Of a stretch of DNA of 64,000 bases, positions 44,294-53,001 are shown one piece after another. Under the pieces are notes generated by a model. The model did no database searches, was not told the DNA's origin, and was given only the letters and a program-made list of their open reading frames with translations. The translations under genes were made by a program, and so were the position numbers. Every line of letters starts with the position of its first letter. Position 1 is the stretch's first letter. The stretch lies in contig NZ_LT799838.1 in NCBI RefSeq assembly GCF_900168255.1, positions 3,245,149 to 3,309,148 on the forward strand, written 5' to 3'. Source of the DNA: Psychrobacter sp. DAB_AL43B. Its GTDB lineage: Bacteria; Pseudomonadota; Gammaproteobacteria; Pseudomonadales; Moraxellaceae.

Positions 44294-44812
44294 TTATCGA
44301 AGAACTTTTTTAATACTAGCGCCCAATTTGAGGACTTTTTTAAGGATACTTGTGGGTAGTTTGAGCATCTCTGATGACCATGTGGTTAGCGTATCGACAA
44401 ATTCTTGCGTCTCACGAATGCGGGCTTTAACTTCGCTGTTTTCATGCTCAAACTCAGGGCTATCCATCAATTCTTGTAAGAACTGCACCGTTGGCTCCAG
44501 TTCGCGCTTTTGCCTTTCAACGACGATGATACGAGCTAACTCCCAAACATCGGTATTGGTGGTGAAATGGTCACGACGGTCACCCAATATCGAGAGCTTT
44601 TGTACTAATCCCCAATGCTGTAGTTCTTTAATACTGTTTGAAACGTTAGAGCGCGCAACGCCAAGCGTTTCGGTTATTTCTTCAGCATTTAGTGGTTTAC
44701 CGATAATAAATAACAGCGCATGAATCTGTGACATGGTGCGATTAACGCCCCACTGCGAGCCCATTTCACCCCAATGTAAGATAAACTTTTCGGTCACAGG
44801 ATTAAGTTTCAT
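44294..44812 (-). CDS. GbsR/MarR-type transcriptional regulator
   Basis: 172 aa from ATG 44812 (MKLNPVTEKFILHWGEMGSQWG); the frame is open to 44863 but the extra 17 residues are not family-like. Winged HTH at about 35-85: MSQIHALLFIIGKPLNAEEITETLGVARSNVSNSIKELQHWGLV, with wing LGDRRDHF. C-terminal helices (about 95-172) form the dimer part. It precedes the desaturase on the same strand and probably controls it through the palindrome at 44224. Confidence 0.88.
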   Translation of the reverse strand: MKLNPVTEKFILHWGEMGSQWGVNRTMSQIHALLFIIGKPLNAEEITETLGVARSNVSNSIKELQHWGLVQKLSILGDRRDHFTTNTDVWELARIIVVERQKRELEPTVQFLQELMDSPEFEHENSEVKARIRETQEFVDTLTTWSSEMLKLPTSILKKVLKLGASIKKVLR

Positions 44813-44970
44813 AATCAGTATGTACTCGCTATTTTTAATATTTATAACTATTTCATAAAACAATTAATCAGATGAATAATCACTTCAATGACTCATGTTG
44901 CGCTATTCCTTTATTTCTGTCAAGAGTGAAATTATGAAATAGTATTTATTACTTAGTAAATTACTGTGCT

Positions 44971-45600
44971 TTAACGAACAATTAAACCAGTGGTCGCGTC
45001 ACGAATTTGGCTAGGCAAGGTATAGCCTAATGTCTCAGCTTGCAAGTAGCTGATTTGCTCACCAAAATAAGCATATGCTTCAATAAAGTTAATCGCTGGA
45101 GGTTGAGCTGATGGGTTGCAGCTTGTGGAGACTAGCAGTCCGAATGGATTCTGAGTACTGACTAGCTGTTTACATAGTTGACGAATAATAGGATGAGCAA
45201 TCACTCTCACGGCTATCGTCTGGTGCTGCCCCGTTATCCAGGTAGGAATAGTGGTCGCCAATGTCTGCGGGATAGGTAACAACCACGTATGAGCTTGCTT
45301 ATATTTTAGGTCTATATGCTCACTATCTATCTGCCAGCTTTTTAGAATGGGTTTTAGTTGCGCCTCATTTAAAGGGTCTAATAAAGGTGCCAGCCGCTCT
45401 ACACTATCGGTAATAACAATCATACCTTTGGCTTGTGGGCGCTGTTTAATAGCTAAAATACGCTGAACTGCTTTTTTATCGTAAGCGTCACAACCGATAC
45501 CCCACACGCTTTCGGTTGGATAAACGAGCAGCTGTCCTTCTTTGAGCCACTTAGCAGCTTGAATGACAGAATCAGTGATGAATGATTTGGATTGGCTCAT
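44971..45600 (-). CDS. tsaC: L-threonylcarbamoyladenylate synthase
   Basis: 209 aa from ATG 45600; the frame extends upstream without a ribosome site. YrdC fold: LVYPTESVWGIGCDA (P-T-E-S/T-x-x-G), KQRPQAKGMIVI (KxR...S/KG), IAVRVIAHPIIRQL, and LLVSTSCNPSAQPPA. Makes the TC-AMP used for t6A37 in ANN-decoding tRNAs. Short YrdC/TsaC form without a Sua5 C-terminal domain. It is 125 bp downstream of dprA, a common pairing (dprA-tsaC). Confidence 0.92.
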   Translation of the reverse strand: MSQSKSFITDSVIQAAKWLKEGQLLVYPTESVWGIGCDAYDKKAVQRILAIKQRPQAKGMIVITDSVERLAPLLDPLNEAQLKPILKSWQIDSEHIDLKYKQAHTWLLPIPQTLATTIPTWITGQHQTIAVRVIAHPIIRQLCKQLVSTQNPFGLLVSTSCNPSAQPPAINFIEAYAYFGEQISYLQAETLGYTLPSQIRDATTGLIVR

Positions 45601-45727
45601 AGCTTGAACGTTCAGGATGATAGAGAAGTAGGCGCTAATCATAGCACAGTAGAAAGACTGACTAAGATAGTGATATTTGGAAATCAGTAGAATACTTTTA
45701 GAAAGTTAAAAGTATTGCAATATAGGA

Positions 45728-46996
45728 CTAAACGCGTAGATAACGCCCGCCATGCACACTGACAATACCCAGTAATTCAAGCTCCATTAATTGTCCAATC
45801 AGCTGCGGTGGCGCAAGCTTGGTAGTTACGATAAGCGCATCTAAATCTTGTCCATGCCAATCAAGCTGCTCATAAACGAGCGTTAGATGCTCAGGCACGA
45901 CAATAGTACTAGGAGGAGATTTGATATTAGAAAGTGGTGGCTGGTTAGCGACTATGGCGGTACTTTTATTTTTATTCGTATATTTAGCAGCTTGGCTATG
46001 ATTCGTTTGAGAGCTATTAGATTCGGTAGTATCTATACTATCCACAATATCTTTTGATTTATGAGAATAACTTTCATAACCCAACTGAGCATTGACGTCC
46101 TCGAGCACCTGCTGCGGATGATAAACCAAAGTCGCGCCTTCACGTATCAAATGATGACAGCCCTCAGCATTACTATTATCAATATGACTAGGAATGGCAA
46201 AGACTTGCTTGCCTTGCTCAGAGGTCAATCTAGCAGTAATCAGCGAGCCACTTTGAATCGTAGCTTCTGTCACAATAGTCGCGAGGCTCAATCCAGCAAC
46301 CAAACGGTTGCGCCGTGGAAAGGTATGTTTATGCGGCTGGGTATGCGGTAACAGCTCACTGATAATGCAGCCGCCTTGCTCGATAATCTGAGAAAACAAC
46401 TTATCATGATGGTTGGGATAATTGACATCGATACCGGTACCCATGACGCCAATAGTACGACCTTGATATTCAGAATCTACCTGCGCCAATGCGCCAAGAT
46501 GAGCGCGTTTATCCACGCCCATAGCCAAACCACTGGTGACGATATAACCCGCCTGCGCTAAATATTGTGCCATATCAAAGGTAGTTTTTTGCGCATGTGC
46601 GGTAGGTTTTCGGCTACCGACGATAGCGATTTGTGCTTGATTCAGACGCGACTTATCACCACGATAAAATAATAATGGCGGTGGGTCATAGATTGCTAGC
46701 AATTGCGCAGGATAGTCAGGATGATCGGCAAATAGTAGACCATAACGCCCCTCTATTAATGCTTGCTGAATTGTATCGATAATGGCGCGCGTTTGCTCTG
46801 GCTGTTCATGACGGGCAATATGAGTATGATGAATACCCAACTGCCGCCATGCTTCTGCTTTCGCCTGCCAAGCAAGCTCTGCTGCACCAAAAGAAGTAAT
46901 AAGCTTATGATAAGCAGATAATGACGCATTTACCTCAGACCACAGTGCCAGTACTGCGCGCTGATGATCTGATAAAGAAAGGGAGGATGCCGTCAT
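45728..46996 (-). CDS. dprA: DNA-processing protein DprA
   Basis: Loads RecA onto incoming single-stranded DNA in natural transformation. 422 aa. SAM-like N-terminus, Rossmann core with VGSRKPTAHAQKTTFDMAQ, VTSGLAMGVDKRAHLGAL, MGTGIDVNYPNHHDKL, NRLVAGLSLATIVTEATIQSGSLITA, then a linker of about 50 low-complexity residues (Ser/Asn/Lys) and a C-terminal winged helix (DALIVTTKLAPPQLIGQLMELELLG). Complete, in contrast to comM. Confidence 0.95.
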   Translation of the reverse strand: MTASSLSLSDHQRAVLALWSEVNASLSAYHKLITSFGAAELAWQAKAEAWRQLGIHHTHIARHEQPEQTRAIIDTIQQALIEGRYGLLFADHPDYPAQLLAIYDPPPLLFYRGDKSRLNQAQIAIVGSRKPTAHAQKTTFDMAQYLAQAGYIVTSGLAMGVDKRAHLGALAQVDSEYQGRTIGVMGTGIDVNYPNHHDKLFSQIIEQGGCIISELLPHTQPHKHTFPRRNRLVAGLSLATIVTEATIQSGSLITARLTSEQGKQVFAIPSHIDNSNAEGCHHLIREGATLVYHPQQVLEDVNAQLGYESYSHKSKDIVDSIDTTESNSSQTNHSQAAKYTNKNKSTAIVANQPPLSNIKSPPSTIVVPEHLTLVYEQLDWHGQDLDALIVTTKLAPPQLIGQLMELELLGIVSVHGGRYLRV

Positions 46997-47056
46997 AATC
47001 ACTTAGCTCGTATAGGCGGACTTAGAGTTACTTTCAAAAACAAGCTTTATATATGC

Positions 47057-48154
47057 TTATAAATAAGCAGGTGGCAGTAGCTGATCACCAACGCTGAGAG
47101 GTAGCTCCGACTCAAGCACATAAGCGTAGCTGATATTATCAAAGGTGTTGAATACCATCACCATGCCAGTAGGCTCACTCGGCAAGCGTACAGGCGTATC
47201 ATTGTCTTTGATATCGCGTATGACCGCCCCTTTTTGATAAACGGTTAACACATCGCCCGGTTTGGCACCGTGCGTGCTACCTAAGTTAATAGCAACCACA
47301 CTACCCTTGGCAGCTGAACTGATAGAATCCATGACGCGGACGATCATACCACCGCGATTGACAGTAGCAGGCGTAGGATAAAACACTGGCGGGATAGCAT
47401 TATCAAGCTCAACAAAAACCCGATCACCTTCACGCACTTCTTTACCGTAACTGTCGATAAGCTGCAAGCTCGTAACGCCATTGGTTTCTGTAGAAGTGAC
47501 CAAGCCAGTCGCTACCTGTGTGACTTCTAAACCTATAACTTTTTGAGTCTTAGGCTCAACATACATCTCGCCTTCACGATAGATGCCATAACGCTGACCA
47601 ACGATAAGTGGCACGCCTTTGGCATAGACTTTATCACCACTTGCGGTGATTAAGTTACCCTTTTTAGAGGCCAATATATATGGTGTGGTATTAAAATCTT
47701 GCGGATTGACAATAATGGTTTTATCAAGCCAATGCTGAATAGCAGACCATGGAATAGGCGGAATGCTATTGACCGATGAGGTAACAGCAACCGTGCTGGC
47801 AACCACATTACCTGTTAGTTGTTTTTCGACCCCAGCACAACCTTCGCCAGTGTCCACACCAATCAACGTCTTACCTTGAATCACACATAGAATCAGAATA
47901 TCATTAGGATAAATGAGATTGGGATTTTTGATTTGCTTATTGGTTGCCCAAATCTCTTTCCAGCGCCATGGACTGTCTAAATAGCGTCCTGATATATCCC
48001 ATAAAGTATCGCCTTTTTTGACAATGTAGCGATTGGGTGCATCTGCCTTGATTGTTGGCGGTGGATTATTAGCGTGGGCAGTGCTCATCAGCATTGCACC
48101 ACTAAAGGTCGTAACCAATAGCGCTTTTACGATATTTTTTAAGCTCATCTTCAT
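47057..48154 (-). CDS. Exported LysM-domain protein
   Basis: 365 aa from ATG 48154 (GGATATAACA upstream). Signal peptide KNIVKALLVTTFSGAMLMSTAHA, then a single LysM at about 40-85 (YIVKKGDTLWDISGRYLDSPWRWKEIWATN...YPNDIL). The remaining 270 residues are beta-rich, with repeated lines like GDRVFVELDN and GDVLTVYQKG. Probably a peptidoglycan-binding periplasmic protein. It sits 55 bp ahead of dprA, so the order LysM-dprA-tsaC resembles that in other gammaproteobacteria. Confidence 0.9.
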   Translation of the reverse strand: MKMSLKNIVKALLVTTFSGAMLMSTAHANNPPPTIKADAPNRYIVKKGDTLWDISGRYLDSPWRWKEIWATNKQIKNPNLIYPNDILILCVIQGKTLIGVDTGEGCAGVEKQLTGNVVASTVAVTSSVNSIPPIPWSAIQHWLDKTIIVNPQDFNTTPYILASKKGNLITASGDKVYAKGVPLIVGQRYGIYREGEMYVEPKTQKVIGLEVTQVATGLVTSTETNGVTSLQLIDSYGKEVREGDRVFVELDNAIPPVFYPTPATVNRGGMIVRVMDSISSAAKGSVVAINLGSTHGAKPGDVLTVYQKGAVIRDIKDNDTPVRLPSEPTGMVMVFNTFDNISYAYVLESELPLSVGDQLLPPAYL

Positions 48155-48504
48155 TGTTATATCCACAATATGTAACGCTGTTAGCGCCATAATTACCGGT
48201 ATTTAAGCCTATTAATTACTCTGAATACTTTATCATTATTTAAAAAACAATGATAAAAACTAAGAGCATTATTGACTGACAGTACCGTTATCATAACGTC
48301 TATAGAGCAGCTATTTAGTGTCATTGACTGATGTGATTGACGGGTATGATTGCTAAAAAAGCGTCTAGAACAATAATGACTCGCCGACGCTATTTCTAAT
48401 ATTACAATTATATCTACCATAACACAATCATAAACACTTTATTACAATAGCGTAACCTTTAATTGGATATTAATCTTAATAAGCTATGTGAATATCTAGA
48501 GCTG
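48155..48504. other. Intergenic region between thrC and the LysM gene
   Basis: 350 bp, AT-rich, without a supported gene or clear terminator. It includes the short LysM-gene leader and probably its promoter. Confidence 0.45.
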
Positions 48505-49926
48505 TTAAGCTGGATTTGGCGTGACGTGCTGACGGATTTGCTTGGCGACTAACTCAGCGTTATTATCCAGTATCACCACATATTGCGGTAAACTTTCCAA
48601 CCCTTCTGTATGAGCTGGGCGGGCAATATCTATTTGACCAATTGCTTCGATGATAGTCTCAGCAAACTTCACTGGAAGTGCCGTCTCTGCACAAACAATC
48701 ACTTCGCCCTCTTGCCGCAGCTCTTTAGCAACCTTTATGCCATCCGCAGTATGCGGGTCTACCAGCTCACCGTACTGCTCATAAAGCGTTTTGATAGTGT
48801 CTAGTCGATCACCATGAGTAGATTTACCAGCGGCAAAACCATAACGCGTGTTGACCGCTTGCATCAAGTCAGATAAATTAAAGCCTTGACCCGACTTTAC
48901 GCCTTCAAATAACTCTTTAACACGGGTACTATCTTTATCGAGTAATAAATATACAAAACGTTCAAAGTTAGAGGCTTTAGAGATATCCATCGATGGGCTT
49001 GAGGTTACATAGGTTTTATCGGTCGGACGCGGCTGGTAAGCACCCTGGTTAAAGAAGTCATTGAGCACGTCGTTTTCGTTAGTCGCAACGATTAAACGCT
49101 CAATTGGTAAGCCCATCTCGCGGGCGATGTGACCAGCGCAAATATTACCAAAATTCCCTGACGGTACGCTAAAGCTGACTTTTTCATTGTTGTTTGAAGT
49201 CACGGCGAAGTAGGCTTTAAAGTAGTAGACAATCTGCGCCAGTATGCGACCCCAGTTGATAGAGTTCACTGTACCTAAGTTATAAGCCGCTTTAAATTCA
49301 GCATCTTGTTGTAAAGCTTTGACAATATCTTGGCAATCATCAAACATACCATCGATAGCGATATTATGGATATTATCGTCTGTTAAACTATACATCTGCG
49401 CGCGCTGAAATTCACTCATCTTGCCATGCGGCGATAGCATAAAGACTTCGATATTATCTTTACCACGCAAGGCGTATTCTGCCGCACTACCGGTATCACC
49501 ACTGGTCGCGCCGATGATGGTAATACGTGCATCTTTTCTTTTAAGCACATATTCAAAGGCATTGCCTAAGAACTGCATGGCTACATCTTTAAACGCCAAT
49601 GTTGGACCGTTCGATAAACCTAGAATATATAAATTATCTTCGAGCTTGCGTACAGGAACAATCTCTTCACTACCAAATATATCAGCGGTATAAGTACGTT
49701 CAATAATATCTTGTAAGTCAGCCACAGGAATATCGGTCGCAAAGCGCTGCATAATCGCCATGGCAAGCTGTGGATAGCTAAGCGAGCGCCACTCATCAAG
49801 CGTCGCACTATCAATGCTTGGATAATGCTCAGGCAGCATCAGACCACCGTCCGGTGCAAGACCCATCAAGAGTACATCACTAAAATCCATCGGCGCTGTC
49901 TGACCACGGGTACTGATATATTTCAT
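48505..49926 (-). CDS. thrC: Threonine synthase
   Basis: 473 aa, the long gammaproteobacterial form. Converts O-phosphohomoserine to threonine with PLP. N-terminal YISTRGQ, PLP-lysine in LSNGPTLAFKDVAMQFLG (about 105-122), GATSGDTGSAAEYALRG, and the phosphate loop SVPSGNFGNICAGH. ATG 49926 follows GACAGGACAATCTA. Monocistronic; hom is not adjacent. Confidence 0.97.
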   Translation of the reverse strand: MKYISTRGQTAPMDFSDVLLMGLAPDGGLMLPEHYPSIDSATLDEWRSLSYPQLAMAIMQRFATDIPVADLQDIIERTYTADIFGSEEIVPVRKLEDNLYILGLSNGPTLAFKDVAMQFLGNAFEYVLKRKDARITIIGATSGDTGSAAEYALRGKDNIEVFMLSPHGKMSEFQRAQMYSLTDDNIHNIAIDGMFDDCQDIVKALQQDAEFKAAYNLGTVNSINWGRILAQIVYYFKAYFAVTSNNNEKVSFSVPSGNFGNICAGHIAREMGLPIERLIVATNENDVLNDFFNQGAYQPRPTDKTYVTSSPSMDISKASNFERFVYLLLDKDSTRVKELFEGVKSGQGFNLSDLMQAVNTRYGFAAGKSTHGDRLDTIKTLYEQYGELVDPHTADGIKVAKELRQEGEVIVCAETALPVKFAETIIEAIGQIDIARPAHTEGLESLPQYVVILDNNAELVAKQIRQHVTPNPA

Positions 49927-49971
49927 TAGATTGTCCTGTCTACAATAATGTTGTTCAATATTTAAAACGGT

Positions 49972-51555
49972 TTATTCAGCAGTTTTGTGCAGCAAGGCAT
50001 AATAAAAACCATCACCACTGTTGCTATCAATAGGCAAGCATTGACGACCAATAGCTTGCGCGATACCCCAGCTGCAATCTTCGCTAAATTCAATCGCTAC
50101 TGCATCATCATGATGACTAACAAAGTCCTGCATTTGCTCGACGTTTTCTTGCTTTAAAATAGAGCATGTCACATACAGCAGATAACCACCGGCTTTCAAT
50201 TGTGGCCATAAGTTATGCAAAATATCTGCTTGTAATAATGCGGTTTGCTCGACATCTTCTTCGGTACGCAAGATACTGATATCAGGGTGACGGCGAATCA
50301 CGCCAGTCGCTGTACAAGGTGAATCAAGTAATATAGCGTCAAATACGGGTTCGTTTTTATCTTTTTTACCAGCGCCTTGCCATCTGGTGGCATCGGCACA
50401 GACAATTTTTAGCTCAATTTCTTTTTTAGATTGCTGTAAATCTTGCTGTGTTAAATTCAGGCGCTGTAAATTTTCATAAATACGCTCAATACGCGGCGCT
50501 TCATTATCGATAGCGGTTAGCTTGATTTTAGAAATCGTAGACGTTACTTCTGCATCGCTTTGTTTCACGTGAAACAAAGGCGACTGCTCAGCTGAGCTTA
50601 TGAGTTCTAACCAATGAGCAAGCTTACCACCAGGTGCTGCGCAAGCATCTAAAATATGCAGCTCGGCATTTTTAGTGTCGCTATTAGCGCTGTCAGCATT
50701 ATCATTCTCAGCGCTAATCTTATTCATCAAAGCTTTATGAATAAGTGGTGCAGCAAGCTGAGCATGCATATCTTGCACGCTGGCAGCACCTTCAGCGAAT
50801 TGTGGCAAAGCGCTGACTGCTGTACTTTGATGTAGTCTTAGACCTTTGGTTGATAGAGCCATAGATATAGCTGCATCTGACGAGTTAGGTAAGTTAAAAC
50901 CGCTCGTTAGCTCAACTAAATCCGCCTCAATCTCTGTCTCTACCAATGCTTGCTGATAGCTATCGACAGAAGTAATAGAAGCATTCACACGTAAAAACAT
51001 GGGCGCAGGTTGACGTAAACCTTGCATCAGATCGTCATACTCGTCACTCCAATCTTGCTTGAGCTGATAGGCAAGCCAATTAGGTAAGCTGTGTTTTTTA
51101 TCACACTTCTTACGGAATTTACTTGGGTTCTTAGCGACTTTACGCAAGATGGCATTAATTAAACCAGTAGCATGAGCAAACCCAATTTCTTTCGCTGCTT
51201 CAACCGTTTCATGAATCGCCGCATGATCCGCCACTTCTAAGTATAACAATTGCACCAAACCTACTTGAATAGTGGTACGAACTTCTTTTTCATCAATGGA
51301 GTTATCAGCCAGACTATCCAGTAGGCGCTCAAGGGCATACCATTGACGCAACGTGGTTAGTAGCAACGCATGGGCAAAACCTTTGTCACCATCGTGCAGA
51401 CTGTTTAATAATGGGTCAAGAACGCTTGCGAGTGATTGACCGTTTTGAATAGCCAGTAAAGTTCGAATCACGCGGACGCGGACGCTACCATTCATAATAA
51501 GGTTGCTTGACGGTTTAAGTTTATTATTTCTAGGCGCAGTGCTGGTTTGTCTCAT
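49972..51555 (-). CDS. rsmB: 16S rRNA (cytosine-967-C5)-methyltransferase
   Basis: 527 aa, longer than E. coli RsmB (429 aa). NusB-like N-terminal RNA-binding domain (about 25-165, VRVIRTLLAIQNGQSLA), then SAM methyltransferase: LDACAAPGGKLAHWLEL (motif I), IVCADATRW, LLDSPCTATGVIRRHPDI (motif IV, Cys) and YVTCSILKQENVEQM (catalytic Cys in TCS). Two inserted acidic or Ser-rich stretches (SAENDNADSANSDTKN and HVKQSDAEVTSTISK) explain the length. A perfect parS site lies inside the gene. It follows fmt by 75 bp, the usual fmt-rsmB order. Confidence 0.96.
   Translation of the reverse strand: MRQTSTAPRNNKLKPSSNLIMNGSVRVRVIRTLLAIQNGQSLASVLDPLLNSLHDGDKGFAHALLLTTLRQWYALERLLDSLADNSIDEKEVRTTIQVGLVQLLYLEVADHAAIHETVEAAKEIGFAHATGLINAILRKVAKNPSKFRKKCDKKHSLPNWLAYQLKQDWSDEYDDLMQGLRQPAPMFLRVNASITSVDSYQQALVETEIEADLVELTSGFNLPNSSDAAISMALSTKGLRLHQSTAVSALPQFAEGAASVQDMHAQLAAPLIHKALMNKISAENDNADSANSDTKNAELHILDACAAPGGKLAHWLELISSAEQSPLFHVKQSDAEVTSTISKIKLTAIDNEAPRIERIYENLQRLNLTQQDLQQSKKEIELKIVCADATRWQGAGKKDKNEPVFDAILLDSPCTATGVIRRHPDISILRTEEDVEQTALLQADILHNLWPQLKAGGYLLYVTCSILKQENVEQMQDFVSHHDDAVAIEFSEDCSWGIAQAIGRQCLPIDSNSGDGFYYALLHKTAE
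50561..50576. promoter_or_regulatory. Perfect parS site inside rsmB
   Basis: TGTTTCACGTGAAACA, identical to the bacterial parS consensus bound by ParB. It encodes FHVKQ on the minus strand, in a poorly conserved insertion of RsmB. Confidence 0.85.
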
Positions 51556-51630
51556 TAAATTGGATTTCCTTGACGTATGATGAATAGCGTCTTGTGCAAG
51601 TTGGGTTATTTATAAGTAAAGTAGATTAAA

Positions 51631-52755
51631 TTATTTCGGATCTGTCGTGAACTGGTCACCATCGTTTAGCTGATTGCCATGACAAATCTGCTCAGCCGTC
51701 ATCGGCTTACCACCAGCAAACTGTAAATTGGTTATGGCTAAAGTACTGGCCAGTTGCCCATCAGCAGGAGTTGTATTATTAGTAGTTTGCTCAGCATTAT
51801 TTTCTTTGCCACAGGCAACTAAAATCGCTTTACGCCCAACACTGATAACGGTACCAGCAGGCTTCTCAGTTTGCTGTGAGGCATTAACAGGCAAGCTGGC
51901 TAATATTTTAACGCGCTGCCCTGCTAAGAAAGTGTAAGCACCCGGCCATGGTGTCAATCCACGGATTTGCCGCTCAATCACAGTAGCAGGTTGCCCCCAA
52001 TTAATTTCGCCTTCAGTTTTGACCAATTTTTCAGCATAATTAGCTTGGCTGTCATCTTGAGCAATAGCCTGTGCTTGATAGTTGGCTAAGTCCTGTAGCA
52101 CCGTACTGATAGCGGTCGCGCCAAGAGCAGCCATCTTATCATGTAGGCTGGCAGCCGTATCATTAGCCTCAATACTGGCGCTGACTTTATAAAGCATGTC
52201 ACCCGTATCCAGCCCTTTATCCATCTGCATAATAGTAATGCCTGTCTCATCATCGCCAGCCAATAGTGCACGATGAATCGGCGCTGCACCGCGCCAGCGC
52301 GGCAATAATGAAGCATGAATATTTAGGCAACCATAAGTAGGCGTGGTTAACACCCCAATAGGTAAAATGAGTCCATAAGCAGCTACAATCATGAGATCTG
52401 GCTTATAAGTACGCAAGGTCTGCCGCGCCGCCAACCCTTCTGTGCTCGATTTTTTAAAGGTAAGAGGTTGCTCAACGGCGATATCATGCGCCAATGCCAC
52501 TTGCTTTACGGCAGAAGCAGCCAGTTTTTGTCCACGTCCTGCCTTGCGATCAGGCTGCGTATAGACGGCGACGATGTCTATATTGAGCGCTTCTTGCTGC
52601 TTAATTAATGCCTCAAGGCTGATAGCAGCAAACTCCGGAGTACCAGCAAATACCACTCTTAACGGGTTATTACGCTGCAGCTCGTCAGCAATCGTTGTTT
52701 GCTGAGTTTTAGTAGTATCAAAGGTTGAATCAGGGGCGCAAGCAAGTGTCGTCAT
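51631..52755 (-). CDS. fmt: Methionyl-tRNA formyltransferase
   Basis: 374 aa. Formylates initiator Met-tRNA. N-terminal FMT domain: RVVFAGTPEFAAISLEAL, YTQPDRKAGRGQKL, the catalytic NIHASLLPRWRGAAPIHRALLAGD (Asn-His-Asp triad) and MDKGLDTGDML. C-terminal OB domain ending YTFLAGQRVKIL...QLNDGDQF. About 25 extra N-terminal and a Gln/Asn/Thr-rich insertion in the OB domain. First gene of the fmt-rsmB pair; def is absent here. Confidence 0.96.
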   Translation of the reverse strand: MTTLACAPDSTFDTTKTQQTTIADELQRNNPLRVVFAGTPEFAAISLEALIKQQEALNIDIVAVYTQPDRKAGRGQKLAASAVKQVALAHDIAVEQPLTFKKSSTEGLAARQTLRTYKPDLMIVAAYGLILPIGVLTTPTYGCLNIHASLLPRWRGAAPIHRALLAGDDETGITIMQMDKGLDTGDMLYKVSASIEANDTAASLHDKMAALGATAISTVLQDLANYQAQAIAQDDSQANYAEKLVKTEGEINWGQPATVIERQIRGLTPWPGAYTFLAGQRVKILASLPVNASQQTEKPAGTVISVGRKAILVACGKENNAEQTTNNTTPADGQLASTLAITNLQFAGGKPMTAEQICHGNQLNDGDQFTTDPK

Positions 52756-53001
52756 AGTTAGGCATTATTGATAAGTAATTGCCCTATTATAGGTGAGTTT
52801 GTAGTGTTGTGCCATGATTGTAATAGCCTCAATCAAGCGCTACTAATGACGCTATTTATCTTTATAATAGCAATAAGACCTCGTCTCATTTTTTGAATTG
52901 TCATATAGCACTTATTTATCCATTAAGGAGTGACAAGCAAATTTAACAGAGATATCGAAAATTCACTATATGCCATCATGCCGACTTAAGGTCATGCCTT
53001 T

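Noticed and set aside
48193..48420. 75-codon minus-strand frame upstream of the LysM gene
   Set aside because: No ribosome site, no domain features, odd composition (His/Ser/Arg); looks like intergenic chance.
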